Below are positions 1 through 11,308 of a DNA stretch of 64,000 nucleotides, in pieces. Position 1 is the stretch's first letter. The number at the start of each line of letters is the position of its first letter. A program made the position numbers and the translations under genes. Source of the DNA: Agrocybe praecox (taxonomy: Eukaryota > Basidiomycota > Agaricomycetes > Agaricales > Agrocybaceae); NCBI GenBank assembly GCA_964017145.1, contig OZ024845.1, positions 3,472,001 through 3,536,000 of the forward strand, read 5' to 3'. The notes beneath the pieces are model-generated. The model was not told the origin of the DNA. It was given only the letters and a program-made list of their open reading frames with translations, and searched no databases.

Positions 1-2330
1 AGACTACATTTATCCGTAGCGCATGGATAAAACGGGCGGGCAGTTATCCATAGCTCATGGATGAACAAGCGCACATATATTCATGCGCAATGGATAAAAC
101 TGGCTCACATTTATTTATAGATAGGCGTATGAATAAAATGCACCGGCATTTATTCGTGCGTGATGGATAAAACTGGCGTATCAATAGTAGCCATGGTTGA
201 ATAAATAATCCATCCCTCCCATGTGTATGATAAATCTCTGTGTACTCATCCATCCATGTATAACTATCCCTCCCATGTGTATAATAAATCTCCGTGTACT
301 TATCCATCAGTGTTACGTGTATAATTATCCATCCCGTGCATGGATAATTCATTGCTGAATTTGTCCATCCCGTGCATGGATAAATCGTCGCCGAGTTTAT
401 CGATTCCCCGGATCGATAAATTTGTGTTGAAATTATCCATCCCGGCATGAATAAATCGTCGCTGGATTTATCAATTCCTTCCATCCGCGTTCGATTATTT
501 TACCACCACTTATCTATTCACATTGAATAGATTTGGAGCCATTTATCCATACGCATTGAATAAATTCATGGCCATTTATCCATCCGGGTTTGATTATTTT
601 ACGGCCATTTGGCCATTTTTCATAGTCCGATTGAGTTCCGCTTGGCGGTTGCCAGGGCTTCGAAAAACAACAACAACAACAACAACAACAACAAATGACC
701 AACCATGGCCCATCACCACAGCAAGAGTATTCTATGTACAAAAGAAGAATATTTTATTACTGGAGAGATGCCAATCAGAATGGCCATGTTGGCACCTGCC
801 CAGTGGCCAGTTTCCAATCTGGATCAGACGGGCAAATGCCGAAGTACGCGCCATTTACCCTATTCAGTGTGACAGGCCGCGGTACCGTCATGTGTTTTGG
901 GACATTGGACTGAAAAATAATAATGGAGGTTTGTATATGTTATATTATCCCCAGATAAATACATTTTTGTGGAGAGATAAAATATGCCTTTCATATGATA
1001 TACTTTCCAGGGTGATTGGTTTACGAATGAGTAAAGGTCAGAATGGTGCTGAAATGTGTGTATACTCAAACATGATTTACAATTGTAAACTTGAATGATG
1101 ATCATGGGTTTCCCATAATTCACCCACATATTTTTCTAAGAAGGCCACATATAATCAAGCCAAAATCATACATCATCATGAGAGTTATATTAAGGATTTA
1201 ATTCGGTGGAATATAGAAAATTGAAACAGTAAAGGAAAAAAAACAAACCCATAATTTGGCGCCGGGAATCACTGATTTTTGCTTCAAATCTTCGCCTGTC
1301 TTTTAGATATACTATGTAGATTTATATATGTACTCTATATAGAATGCAAATTCAGAACTAATGAGAAAAATACACAAGACAAGATCTGCAGCTAAGGATT
1401 CAGAAATACGGAGAAATGCGCGGGCAAACGATGGTGGGTGTGACGTGCGCCAGAGCGCAAGACGAGCGTCTTTGATGCGTCGCGGAAATATCCGAATTGA
1501 CTAAGCCGCCGGCTAGATGCCGCGTATCAAAGAATTTATCGATAAAAATGTGTATGAATAAATGTACGCCAGTGTTATTCATGCGTTATTAATAACCGTC
1601 CGCCTATTTTATTCATCGCTCATGGATAATTGCCCGCGGTTTTATTCATCACGCACAGATGAATGTGCGCCCGTTTTATCCATCGTGTATGAATAAATGT
1701 GCGCCAATTTTATCCATGCGTATGGATAAATGTGCGCCTGTTTTATCCATGGTGCATGGATAAATGTGTGCCTGTTTTATTCATCGCGCTGATTTGAGCA
1801 TGGATAACTGTCCGTGCTTTTATCCATCACGCCAACATCACGCACGGATAAATGTGCGGGCAGTTATCAATGCGCGATGAATAAAAGGGCGCATTTATTC
1901 AAGCGCTGAAAACGAAAATATGCCCGTCTTTCTTTCAATAAGCGCCGCACGTAATTTACTAATCCAAGGCTGATGGATAAATAATGAATAAATTTGGCGA
2001 CGATTTATCTATGCACGGGATGGATAGTTTCAGCGATTATTTATCCATGCGCCGGATGGATAAATTCAACGTCGATTTATCCATGCACGGGATGGACAAA
2101 TTCAGCGACTATTTATTAATGAGTGGGATGGATAAATTCAGCGACAATTTATCCATGCGCGGGATGAATAATTATACATGGATGGATAAGTACACGGAGA
2201 TTTATTATACACATGGGAGGGATAATTATACACGGATGGATAAGTGCACAGAGATTTATTATACACATGGGAGGGATGAATTATTTATCCTAAGACGGAA
2301 GTTATCGTCATTTGTTGACAAATGAAATAC
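1..2330. repeat. Inverted pair of palindromic ATGGATAAA/TTTATCCAT arrays around a 0.9 kb core
   Basis: The stretches 1-600 and about 1535-2330 are packed with TTTATCCAT and its complement ATGGATAAA, in alternating orientation, so neighbouring units can pair as hairpins. The two arrays are inverted copies of each other: the block near 205-350, with CTCCCATGTGTATAATAAAT, matches the complement of the block near 2160-2290. The enclosed 600-1535 region lacks the unit and contains a (CAA)n run. The arrays are open in one frame on each side, giving repetitive ORFs (44-484 minus, 1984-2325 plus) that are best explained by the repeat. It may be a transposon with long subterminal arrays or a local satellite; no transposase was recognised. 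Confidence 0.75.
663..697 (+). repeat. (CAA)n microsatellite
   Basis: About ten tandem CAA units lie inside the core of the inverted palindromic array. They would encode a threonine run on the plus strand or a cysteine run on the minus strand, but no conserved protein is visible around them. Confidence 0.85.
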
Positions 2331-2999
2331 GAAAGTTACTGTTATTTATATATCAACCTTACAACATCTATTGTTCGAGGACGAAGGACGAGGGCGTAGA
2401 CGGTATACGCAACGAAGTGGGATGCAGTATGAATGAAACGAAAGGGAAACGAGGAACTTCGAGACGGTTTCGAAGCGATACTAAGCTGTGAGGAGAGGGG
2501 GGACGAATACTCTTCTTCGTTTTTTTTTTTGTGTATGTACATGAGGTCGATAATATAGTACCTACGAAAGGAAAACCAAATAAAATCGAATGATAAAGAA
2601 ATTAATAAAAGGAGCAATAGAATAGTATGGAAAATATGTCAAATGTCAAAGGGATAGTATAAAATGCAGAGGAAAGGGTCTTGAAAGGGTCCAAAATGTA
2701 TAAAATAGCTAAATAAAGACATACGAGCATATGGAAATCGTTTGTTGACGTTTGTTGACGTTCGTAATCCTAGACTAAAGCCTCCCGAACGAATCTATAA
2801 GGTATACAGAGTTCCATAAAGAGTTTGGGATCGAATAAGCGACGTTTGAGCGACCGGCGAACGTGAGAGGTTGTGTGGCGCTTTCTGGGATCGAAAACCG
2901 ATGTTCTGGTGTCTCGGAATGGTTCGTTACTATCCTGGGAGGGTCGTCGAACGGTAATATCAATATGCCGAACCCTGTAGATCGCTACCAAATGAACGA
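2331..2999. other. No gene recognised; AT-rich spacer
   Basis: This stretch joins the palindromic array to the satellite. Only short ORFs of low-complexity composition are present and I see no protein family in them. Confidence 0.5.
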
Positions 3000-3670
3000 A
3001 AGACCTTTGAAGTTGCACAAGTCTGGTGATGACGTCATCCGAGGCTTCGAGGTGTTGAGAGTCGTTTGTCGAGCCACTACTCGTTCGGTGCATGTCAAAT
3101 ATGTTCGTTAGGGTTCGTAGGATGTCTCCTAGTGTTCGTGAAGGTTGGCGAATGTAATAGATCGTGTTACGAGTGGCTGAAAGGCATTCAAGGTCGGATA
3201 AGTCGTGTGGTGACGTCATTTGAGGCTTCGAGGCGTCGAGAGTTGTTTGTGGGCGCAGTTCTCGTTCGGCGAGTGTCGAATATGTTCGTTAGTGTTTGTA
3301 GAGTGTCTTCGAACGTTCTCGAGCCTTCTCGAATCTCCACAAAGTCGTCCGAATGGTACTGAACTCGCTTAAGGCCTGGAGGGTCGTCTGGAGCTCGAGT
3401 CTCGTTCGCTGGGGTCAATACTCGTTCGCTGGACGTGAAATACGTTCGTTGTGGTTCGTCGAATGTCCTAGAGTGCTTCATAAGACTGTCGAACCGAGGG
3501 GAGCATGCTGCGGATAGGTGTGAGGCTCCCAAGGTGTGTAGCTTGGGTAATGACGTCATTTGAGGCCTCGAGCCTCGAGACTCGTTCGGTAGTGGCACTG
3601 TCGGTTCGGTGCGTGTCATATACGTTCTTTGTGCTTCGTAGAATGTCCCTGAATGTTCCCTAGTACTTGT
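3000..3670. repeat. Satellite of roughly 170-180 bp period with TGACGTCA boxes
   Basis: At least three, probably four, diverged copies of a unit follow each other. The unit carries TGACGTCATTTGAGGC, then a CTCGTTCGG-type block, then ATACGTTCGTTGTG-type sequence and GTAGAATGTC. The perfect palindrome TGACGTCA lies at 3030, 3211 and 3551, a spacing of 181 and then 340 bp; a copy without the box sits near 3385. Overlapping ORFs on both strands here follow the repeat and I do not regard them as genes. Confidence 0.65.
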
Positions 3671-4682
3671 CGAACGTTCTCGAAGTCATCCGAACGATGG
3701 GACTCGGTCCAGACGGTCGAAATCGAGTTTTCAGAGCCTGTAGAGGCTCGGGGCGCATCAACGTTAGAGCCACTGCCTTCCCCGGTCCTCTAATCGCATT
3801 GTCAATCTTGTCTGCACAATCCTAGTATATGCCCACCATGCTCTACACTTCTATAAAGTCGCATGCCTCTCCATCGAAGCCTCATTCTCCTCTAAAATGC
3901 GGTCCGACGCAAAGACGAACTCGGATCCTCAACGATGCACTCTATAAGGCCTGCCTGTCTTTCACCTATTTATTTACCCTATCACAATAGCTCTTCGTAC
4001 TGCGGCAGAAAATGTTAATTCCCACTCACTACACTCTCTTGACACTCACTAAATTTCTTTAAATGTTACAATCCATACCGTTGATATAAACCGTATTCTT
4101 TGCTGCCAAACAATCTTAACACCTCACTTCTCCTACGTAGTCACGCAAATAATTTTGACTGCTGTGTTTTCTCTTCACACGCGATGCAAGAAAGGGAAAC
4201 GACCACCGTAGTACTCTCTACATCGCACTAACCTTGTCGTACAACGACTTTATGGGTACCCTTCTGTTCACAATTCATCTTTTGAAACTTGCCTTTTCGT
4301 CTTACCTATCGTCCACTCAATCACACCGATATCTCTCCCCTTTGACAATACTCCGCCTACGGTACTCCAAAATATGTTGTCACGTACTTGTAAACAACGA
4401 CATGAAAAACAAGAGACTTCACAGGTCAATTGGCGACAATTTAACTGCTCTCCAATAAAATTTAACTAGCCCATACGTCACGCAAATGTAAAAGCCATAG
4501 ATATGGTTAAATATACTCCTACACTTACCCCCCTTTCCCTACCTTCCTCCTTCGCGGCATCCTACGGATCCATACCCTCGATAGGTCTCGTGATCTGCCA
4601 GCTGCGCTTGGCCCATAACCCTCAAGTCATACTGCTACGTTATACCTCTTCTCCCAGTGTCCATTCCTACGATCTCGTTTCG
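3671..4682. other. Upstream region of the first HET gene
   Basis: No gene is recognised. An in-frame ATG at 4503 would add 60 residues to the HET protein, but they have no counterpart in its paralogue, so this part is more likely 5' untranslated sequence. Confidence 0.45.
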
Positions 4683-6659
4683 ATGTCGATCATCAACAAC
4701 AAGAACGCTTCAGCTAAGTCTTATGTACTTTGTGGAACATGCGCTGGAATCATAAACGCAGCCAAGGATCACATTAGCGGTGGGAGCTCGACACTCCTCT
4801 CTCTGAGTCAACGTCCTATTGCGGCGCAGTATAATGTCCCTGATCTGCAGAGATCTGGGCTGGGTGGGTGTCATATTTGCTCAATCATATCCCAGTCCTT
4901 ATTGCCGGCTCATTTCGATGAGGACATTCTATCCTCGTCGACTCGTATCGTGACCATAAAGATAGGAAGTTATGGAAAAACCGCAGATTGGTTCAGACCA
5001 AGCAAAAATTTAGCCTTCTTGGATGTATGGTTAAAGGAGAAGGAAGGCGAGAGGTTGCGCAATATTACCTTGCCCATTGTTACGGATCCCAGCCCGTATC
5101 TATCCCAACCCCCTGATGCATGCTGGAGTATTTCAACGGAGTCGGATGCGATGTTTGATCTCGCTAAGGAATGGCTCCGCGGTTGTCTCTCTGAACACCC
5201 CCTATGCGAGGAAGTACGACTGACAGCGGTATCTTCAAACAGGACATCTTTTCCAGAGTACTTGGTCAATGTAGGCGATGATTCACTCCGTCTATGTCCT
5301 ACGAATAGCTTGCACACGCGACCAAGCTACCTGACTTTGAGTCATCGCTGGGGAGAGAGTCGAATAATCACACTCACGTCCAAAAATATTTCCTCACTTC
5401 TCTCCGACATTCCTTTCAGCTCATTATCAAAGACATTCCAAGATTCTGTGAGGGTGACCAGACGCATGGGATATTCCTACATTTGGATCGACTCTCTGTG
5501 CATTATACAAGACTCCAAGATGCATTGGGAGCAGGAGTCAGCTATCATGGGGGATGTTTACCGCGGCTCGGTATTCACAATCGCTGCTCTGGGATCGATA
5601 AATGGAGATGGCGGCTGCTTCAAAAGGCGCAATCCACTTTGTTTCCAGCACTTTACGTTTGAAGGTGCGCCGGGAAAAGTAGCTTACATTTCTCCGGGGA
5701 CGGAAAGAAGATCCATAAGAAACACAGGATACGGGCCTAACGTAGAGCCATTACATGAACGTGCATGGGTAATGCAAGAACGGATGCTATCACCAAGGAC
5801 TCTATTCTATGGCAGCTTTGGAATCTCTTGGGAGTGCGTTGTGCAAGAAGCAAGTTCAGCAAAACCAAAGAGATCGTCCGTTTCCAGCGTAAAATACGCG
5901 ATTCATCAAGCGTGCAACATCGTGGTATCTGGCACGTTCGACGAGAGCTACAGAAACTTTTGGCAGTGGTGGACAACGATCATAACAACGTACAATCCAT
6001 GCGGACTCACATATGGGGCCGACAAGCTGGTGGCAATAAGAGGGATAATAAAGTTGGTAGAGTCGAAAACTGGGATGCACAACGTGGCTGGAATGTGGAG
6101 AGAATATATTTTCCCAGATTTACTTTGGTTTGTTGATAGGCCGGTAACGCGTCCAACGGGCGCCTATCAAGCCCCTACGTGGTCCTGGGCTTGCTTGAAT
6201 AGTGCAGTCGGAGTTGGCATACAAGACTTTTCGTACAATTTTGACTGGAAGATCAAGGTCGTGGATATTGTATCCCAAGCGGTATCGGGAAATGGGCAAA
6301 TATCAGGCGCTTATATCAAGATACACGGACCCCTGCTGCAGGTACAATGGGAGATATCGGAGGATTGCTATAAACTTAGATGGGGTGGTGTCACGCCCCT
6401 GGAGAATAGCTCCGATGACCGGGTGAACTTCCTTCCGGACGCCGAACCGGACCCTGGAAAGGAGATGTGGGCGCTACATGTTGTGTACGCAGAGTCAGCG
6501 CACACGTACATGAATATGGGGCTTGTGTTAACAAAGGACAATGATGGAGACGATACTTGGGTCCGTGTGGGCTCATTCAGGCAATACGACTGGCCAAGTA
6601 ATCCCACGACATTTTTTCAGGACGGATTGGCAGAAATGACAACGATAGTTATATCATAG
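4683..6659 (+). CDS. HET-domain protein (heterokaryon incompatibility type), intact
   Basis: This uninterrupted frame of 658 residues carries a HET domain (PF06985 type) at about residues 210-370. The hallmark blocks are visible: YLTLSHRWG, then FQDSVRVTRRMGYSYIWID, SLCIIQDS, and RAWVMQERMLSPR further on. Proteins of this family trigger cell death after fusion of genetically different hyphae or act in related self/non-self responses; the partner here cannot be read from sequence. I chose the ATG at 4683 because the paralogue at 14605 aligns from there, giving almost equal lengths; the ATG at 4503 would give 718 residues. No intron is needed. A CxxC-type cysteine pair near the start (CGTC) and a second (CHIC) are shared with the paralogue. 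Confidence 0.88.
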   Translation: MSIINNKNASAKSYVLCGTCAGIINAAKDHISGGSSTLLSLSQRPIAAQYNVPDLQRSGLGGCHICSIISQSLLPAHFDEDILSSSTRIVTIKIGSYGKTADWFRPSKNLAFLDVWLKEKEGERLRNITLPIVTDPSPYLSQPPDACWSISTESDAMFDLAKEWLRGCLSEHPLCEEVRLTAVSSNRTSFPEYLVNVGDDSLRLCPTNSLHTRPSYLTLSHRWGESRIITLTSKNISSLLSDIPFSSLSKTFQDSVRVTRRMGYSYIWIDSLCIIQDSKMHWEQESAIMGDVYRGSVFTIAALGSINGDGGCFKRRNPLCFQHFTFEGAPGKVAYISPGTERRSIRNTGYGPNVEPLHERAWVMQERMLSPRTLFYGSFGISWECVVQEASSAKPKRSSVSSVKYAIHQACNIVVSGTFDESYRNFWQWWTTIITTYNPCGLTYGADKLVAIRGIIKLVESKTGMHNVAGMWREYIFPDLLWFVDRPVTRPTGAYQAPTWSWACLNSAVGVGIQDFSYNFDWKIKVVDIVSQAVSGNGQISGAYIKIHGPLLQVQWEISEDCYKLRWGGVTPLENSSDDRVNFLPDAEPDPGKEMWALHVVYAESAHTYMNMGLVLTKDNDGDDTWVRVGSFRQYDWPSNPTTFFQDGLAEMTTIVIS

Positions 6660-7839
6660 CACAGTCTCTGACGTTGTAATATATCTTCACCGTCTATACT
6701 ACTACGTAGTCACTGGCTTATCTTGGATATGGACCTACGATGCAATAATATTAAAAATTAGAATCTATGCACCAGAAATTGGTGTTTGACTTCGCACCAC
6801 CGCGGATTTATACTCGTCATTTCTAATGTCGGACCTCTCTGTTGTTGGCGATGGGATCACTCCAGTTGTAGCATTTTCAACCGATGTTTTAAGCCCAAGA
6901 TGAGACACTCGCAGAGAAGGGCTATTGGTATCCGCTTCATCTCGTAGGCACTCCCTGCATGTTAACCTGTAGGAATATGATAAGAAAAGCATCGGCACCG
7001 ACCCTCGGATAGCGAACTAGGCCTTAGGTCTTTTAGGAATGCTGCTTACACTGTGATGACGGACATGACGTAGACTATACAGAGGAGACTTGGATAGCAG
7101 TTAAGAATGAAAGACATGAATTTTATGCGTAAATCACTTTGGGAGTTGGAGAGGAACGAAATTTTACTAGTATTTAAGCCAGGTACTAGATCTCATACAT
7201 TAGGAAATAGCACGATGAGCTCACTAGTAGTATGGTGTGCCGGTAAGCCTATAGAACTTCGAGTTGAAACCAGGAATTTAGGATGCCGTATTTCTAGTCC
7301 CTATTTCCAGAACGTGAAACAGAGTACCAACTGTAGACCAAAGAGTTACGCTCGAAACACTGCATTCCGTGAGCTCACAGCTTCTTTCCATACTTCCTTA
7401 CTTTTGGCCTGCCATGTGTCGGGATACCCTCGGGACACGGTGTTCAGGGATCAGACAATGCATACTATCATCACAGAATAACCTTGTATTATAGATATTC
7501 ATCCCGACATAATAGGTCTGAAGGATGACGCTCTTACCAGTATGTTTGTTGAACGCGTTTAGCGACTCTCTGAAAAGAAATAGCGCTCAATTGATTACTA
7601 GGTCGGGACCCTGGTTGTATCGAAAGGTGCATATTAGCATCGCCCCCTTCTGTAATAGACGTAAGTACATGAGAAAATGAGCAATTCCGAAACAGGGCAA
7701 CATAATAGTTACATATGGGGGCGTATGTAATGCACAACTCACTGTTTAAAATTTTAAGTTTCAAGTATGAATATAAATAACCATTCGATACACAAGCATT
7801 GCGAAACTGTCCAATTTAATATAAAGTAGGCTCTCGAGC
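6660..7839. other. Intergenic, no gene recognised
   Basis: A short minus-strand ORF at 6765-6998 resembles a hydrophilic tail with one hydrophobic start, and a plus-strand ORF lies at 7107-7481. Neither shows a family motif that I recognise. Confidence 0.4.
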
Positions 7840-9950
7840 TTAGAGCATAGGATTCAAGGACGTAGAGGACTCATCCCTTATTGTAGTAGTGCCGCTCTCG
7901 TCTGCATTTTCCGATTTTCGAGACTTGCCCGTGGCGAGAAATGAAAGATTTACAGAATTGTCGCCCTCTTGTTGCAGTTTCGGTCTCGAGGTCAGGCTAG
8001 TCAAGAAAAATAAATCGCGATGCTTGGAATAAGGCAAGAATAAATGGTACCCACACGCTAATTACTGATATGACATAGACTGGAAACGAATGAGTGAATA
8101 GAAGAGGTTTTAAGTGATTTAAAACCTACCCTGTGCGCTGGCGAGGAAGGGTATTTTGCTATTTTGATAGTTTGTTAAAATTTTCGGAATCTTTACTTGA
8201 TAACATTAATCGGTGAGACCTACAAGTAGTATGTCCCGTAAAATGCCCTGAACTACATACCAGAAGAGTCAGACTGAGTTCACTTAATACCTGCAGTAAA
8301 CGTACCAGAAATAACGTAAGGACCGCACACAAGCTGGGAAGAGTACACATGATTAATGATACATTTCTCATAGTTCGCCTGGAAATCTTACCTCGTCGCA
8401 ATCGCGCGATTAATGGCGAAGATGATGAGCTTAGTTATCAACGAGTTCGTCCTAAGCGTACGAATTTTCACGAATCATTGATTTGAGCTTTAAGTACCAG
8501 TATGATTTGGATTTTTTTACCTTTTGATTGAAGATCGATGAGAGTGAAAGATCCAGCACAGAGTTGCCGATATCATAATATCGCATAGAGCCGAAGAGCC
8601 ACTTTGGGTCGATGTGGTGGCCTTCTCTTGATTCAGATCGTTTAAGAAGTATATAGTACTCGAGTTTTCACACCTTAAGAAACATCGCCTTCGATTCAGG
8701 CTTCATCTTAGCAAATGATTTCCGAGATCCCCTGTTGAGTTTCGTTAGATTATTGTCCATCGGGCATTTATGAGGGGATACCAACGTTACCGATACCTGA
8801 GCTGGCAAGGGAGGACAAGGGTTTGTTTGGGGAATACTCAATACGTGTAAATGCTGGGGATCCGCACCTATTCCAGCTCCTACAGATTTCACATGAGGCT
8901 TCCATCAACCGTTTGAATGAAAAAAAACCCACCTAACTGGACCACGGATAGAAGAATCTAGTATATTCCACTTGGTATGAGAGATTGTATCCGCCCAGGT
9001 AAAAGTAATTTACGTACAATAGGCAAAGCAAGGAACGCTAAACGTGTGTTGAACCTACGGGCGCCTGCGTAGAGCTCAAATATCAGTCTAGGAATGAAAG
9101 GAAGGAGCTCACTGGACCAAATGCGGCTGGCGAAAAATCTGTGTGGGAATGTGAGTCCGTTAAAATTAGAAACGGGCACACCACCCACAGTTGTCCCGTG
9201 AATTTGATGACGTACTAAGCGGCACAAAAAGTCCGTGAGCGTGAGTAGATAGCGAAAGGTTGAAAATGCAGCGATACGTACTACGCAGGTATACTCTCCC
9301 TACCATGATCAACACCCAATATTGAGTACATATAATATTAACGACATGTCAGTCACGGGTAAGAGCAGAAGTACGAACCAAAACTGAGCTACACGGACGA
9401 TATATGAGTCAGTATAGTCCAACACTCCACAGCGATCATCGACGTACAATGGCATTATCTTCAGCATGGCCGGATTCCCATTACACAATATAAGAAAATA
9501 GTAGATTTGGTGCGTGCAAAAAACGATTTGCAAAGTGGCCAACAGACTGAAGTTTAAAATTAGTTCAAGCTAAAATGAAATGTCAAGATAGAGGATGGCA
9601 AGCGAATCACGAGTGTATCCCTCCAAATATTATAATACAGACCATAGCAAGCACACCATTAACCGCAGAGGTAGTTTATTAACAGGAATTGAGCCAGATC
9701 TGAGGTATTGGAGAGCCATGAGCTATAATGGTTTGAGTGAGTAGACGTCGCATACATACGGTACCATACACTCACCAATCCGATACCGTAGATCCTGTTG
9801 TCATTGTGAGAAATTAGCTTCCGGTACCACATCACACGTTGGAGACTAACCACGACGCAAGAACGACCGCCACCAGACTTGGACCAAAGAGCGAAGAAAA
9901 CGAAGGCATATGTAGTCTTAGTACTGCAGTGAGCTTGTGGCTTTACTTTT
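7840..9950 (-). pseudogene. Decayed DUF6534-like multi-pass membrane protein gene
   Basis: Scattered minus-strand pieces resemble the fungal DUF6534 membrane family in the expected order. Near 9930-9800 there is GPSLVAVVLASWL followed in another frame by LQRVMWYRKL, which in intact members are separated by a short loop. Near 9540-9480 a hydrophobic piece with QIVFCTHQIYYF follows. The end at 8037-7840 has FFLTSLTSRPKLQQ, like the family's last helix and basic tail, then a stop at 7840-7842. The frame change between the first two pieces has no GT-AG intron to explain it, so I treat the gene as broken. Identification rests on recall of the family pattern and could be wrong for individual pieces. 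Confidence 0.35.
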
Positions 9951-11308
9951 CGCTCGTTATATATATACGTATATATACGTACATATAACTGGGCGAAAGA
10001 AAGGGTCTTCATTCTTGAGACTCTAGCTGACAACAAATGCCGTCTTCACGCGGCTCCTGAATAGCGCTCCATATTCAAATATTTGAAAAAGATGACGAGA
10101 CTCACGTATGTAGTCAACATATTGAGCCCTGGCAAAGTTCTGAGACAGGGGAATACTTACCTACGTACGTAAATTAAACGTTCGATCAAAATGGTGGGCT
10201 GTGATCGAGCATTAGCATTCAATTACCCCTAGAAACCCGGAAACGCGGTTCCTATTAAGTATTTAAGTTGGTTAAACCTTCCTTTATTTAAGTATAAGGC
10301 ATCGTGGTTTTTGAAGCATGACAGCACAATACTGGTTCAACCCTGAATAAATAATGAAGGCGAAAAACAGTCTATTCAGTTCAGTTTCACGATCGACTTC
10401 ATTGCATTGGACGTGATTGATAAAGAGCTACCATCCCCAACAACTACCATAGAAACTTTTTTGAGTGATTTTAAATCCAAATTCTATAGGCTTGGGGGAA
10501 AAAAATCAAAAAAATCAGTCAATTTTTTGCAGGTTATTTTAGACACTCTCCCCTGCCCTGCCCTATCCCATAACCTCCACAGACCCATAGCTTCGGACGT
10601 CCACTGAGATCCATGTATGAGATTATGCAGTTTCGACTGTACTTACTATTTAGTCTTTTGATGACAGTGATCCGAGTCCCTGGAGATATGCGTAAGTACT
10701 TGAACTAGGGGCAAGGGGTTAAGCTTTTAAGCTTTAGATTTGGTCACTGTGTCATGTGTATAGGGTGTTTCTGGGATATATCTAATATAATGTTCGAGCA
10801 TGAACGCTAAGCGTCAAAATAGAGCAAAATAGGGACCGACTTTTGCGAGACTCGTACGTTGAGTATTACTTTAAAGTTTAATACTTACGAAGTCCTGACC
10901 TTTTAAATCACGTGCGCTAATTTTTCATGGCGCGTCGCGTCGAGACTCGACGCGTCTCTGCGCCCTAGTTCGTCGTGAGGCCTCCAGTCACGTTTCAAAC
11001 AGTGCATGGCTGCACAATAAGAGAGTAATGCCCCATAACCTTTCCATATTCGATATTCGATATTTATATTTATATTCATTGCACATTTAACAGTGGCAGT
11101 TTCTGTATCAAATGCGTAGTTTCTTTTCGTAGATCAAATTGAATTATTGACGATTGCTTATGTGCATATTTACAAGTTCTCCGCCATATAAACTAGCACT
11201 TATCTATACATTTATTTGTTTTATAAGGTGTGCATTTGGCCCAGTCGGGCGTTGGGATGATTACAAAGAGAAAGAGAAACGAAAAACGATGCACATCCTT
11301 CTCAGCAT
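9951..11308. other. Intergenic, no gene recognised
   Basis: The stretch is AT-rich and holds only short ORFs. A short GC-rich palindrome at 10936-10954 is listed separately. Confidence 0.45.
10936..10954. repeat. Near-perfect CGCGTCGAG hairpin
   Basis: The 9-base arm CGCGTCGAG is followed by a single A and then its exact complement CTCGACGCG. It sits in a small GC-rich island within AT-rich DNA. A related GACGCGTCTCGACGC string occurs near 14089. Confidence 0.7.

Noticed and set aside
44..484. 146-codon minus-strand ORF with repeats such as MDKYTEIYYTHGRD
   Set aside because: It follows the palindromic array and recurs in the inverted array on the other strand (1984-2325). The repeat explains the open frame better than a protein does.
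2770..3619. Overlapping ORFs on both strands with Arg/Thr-rich products
   Set aside because: They lie in the 170-180 bp satellite and are open on both strands because of its composition.
4503..4682. Longer start of the HET protein
   Set aside because: The extra 60 residues do not align with the paralogue, which begins at the position of the ATG at 4683.
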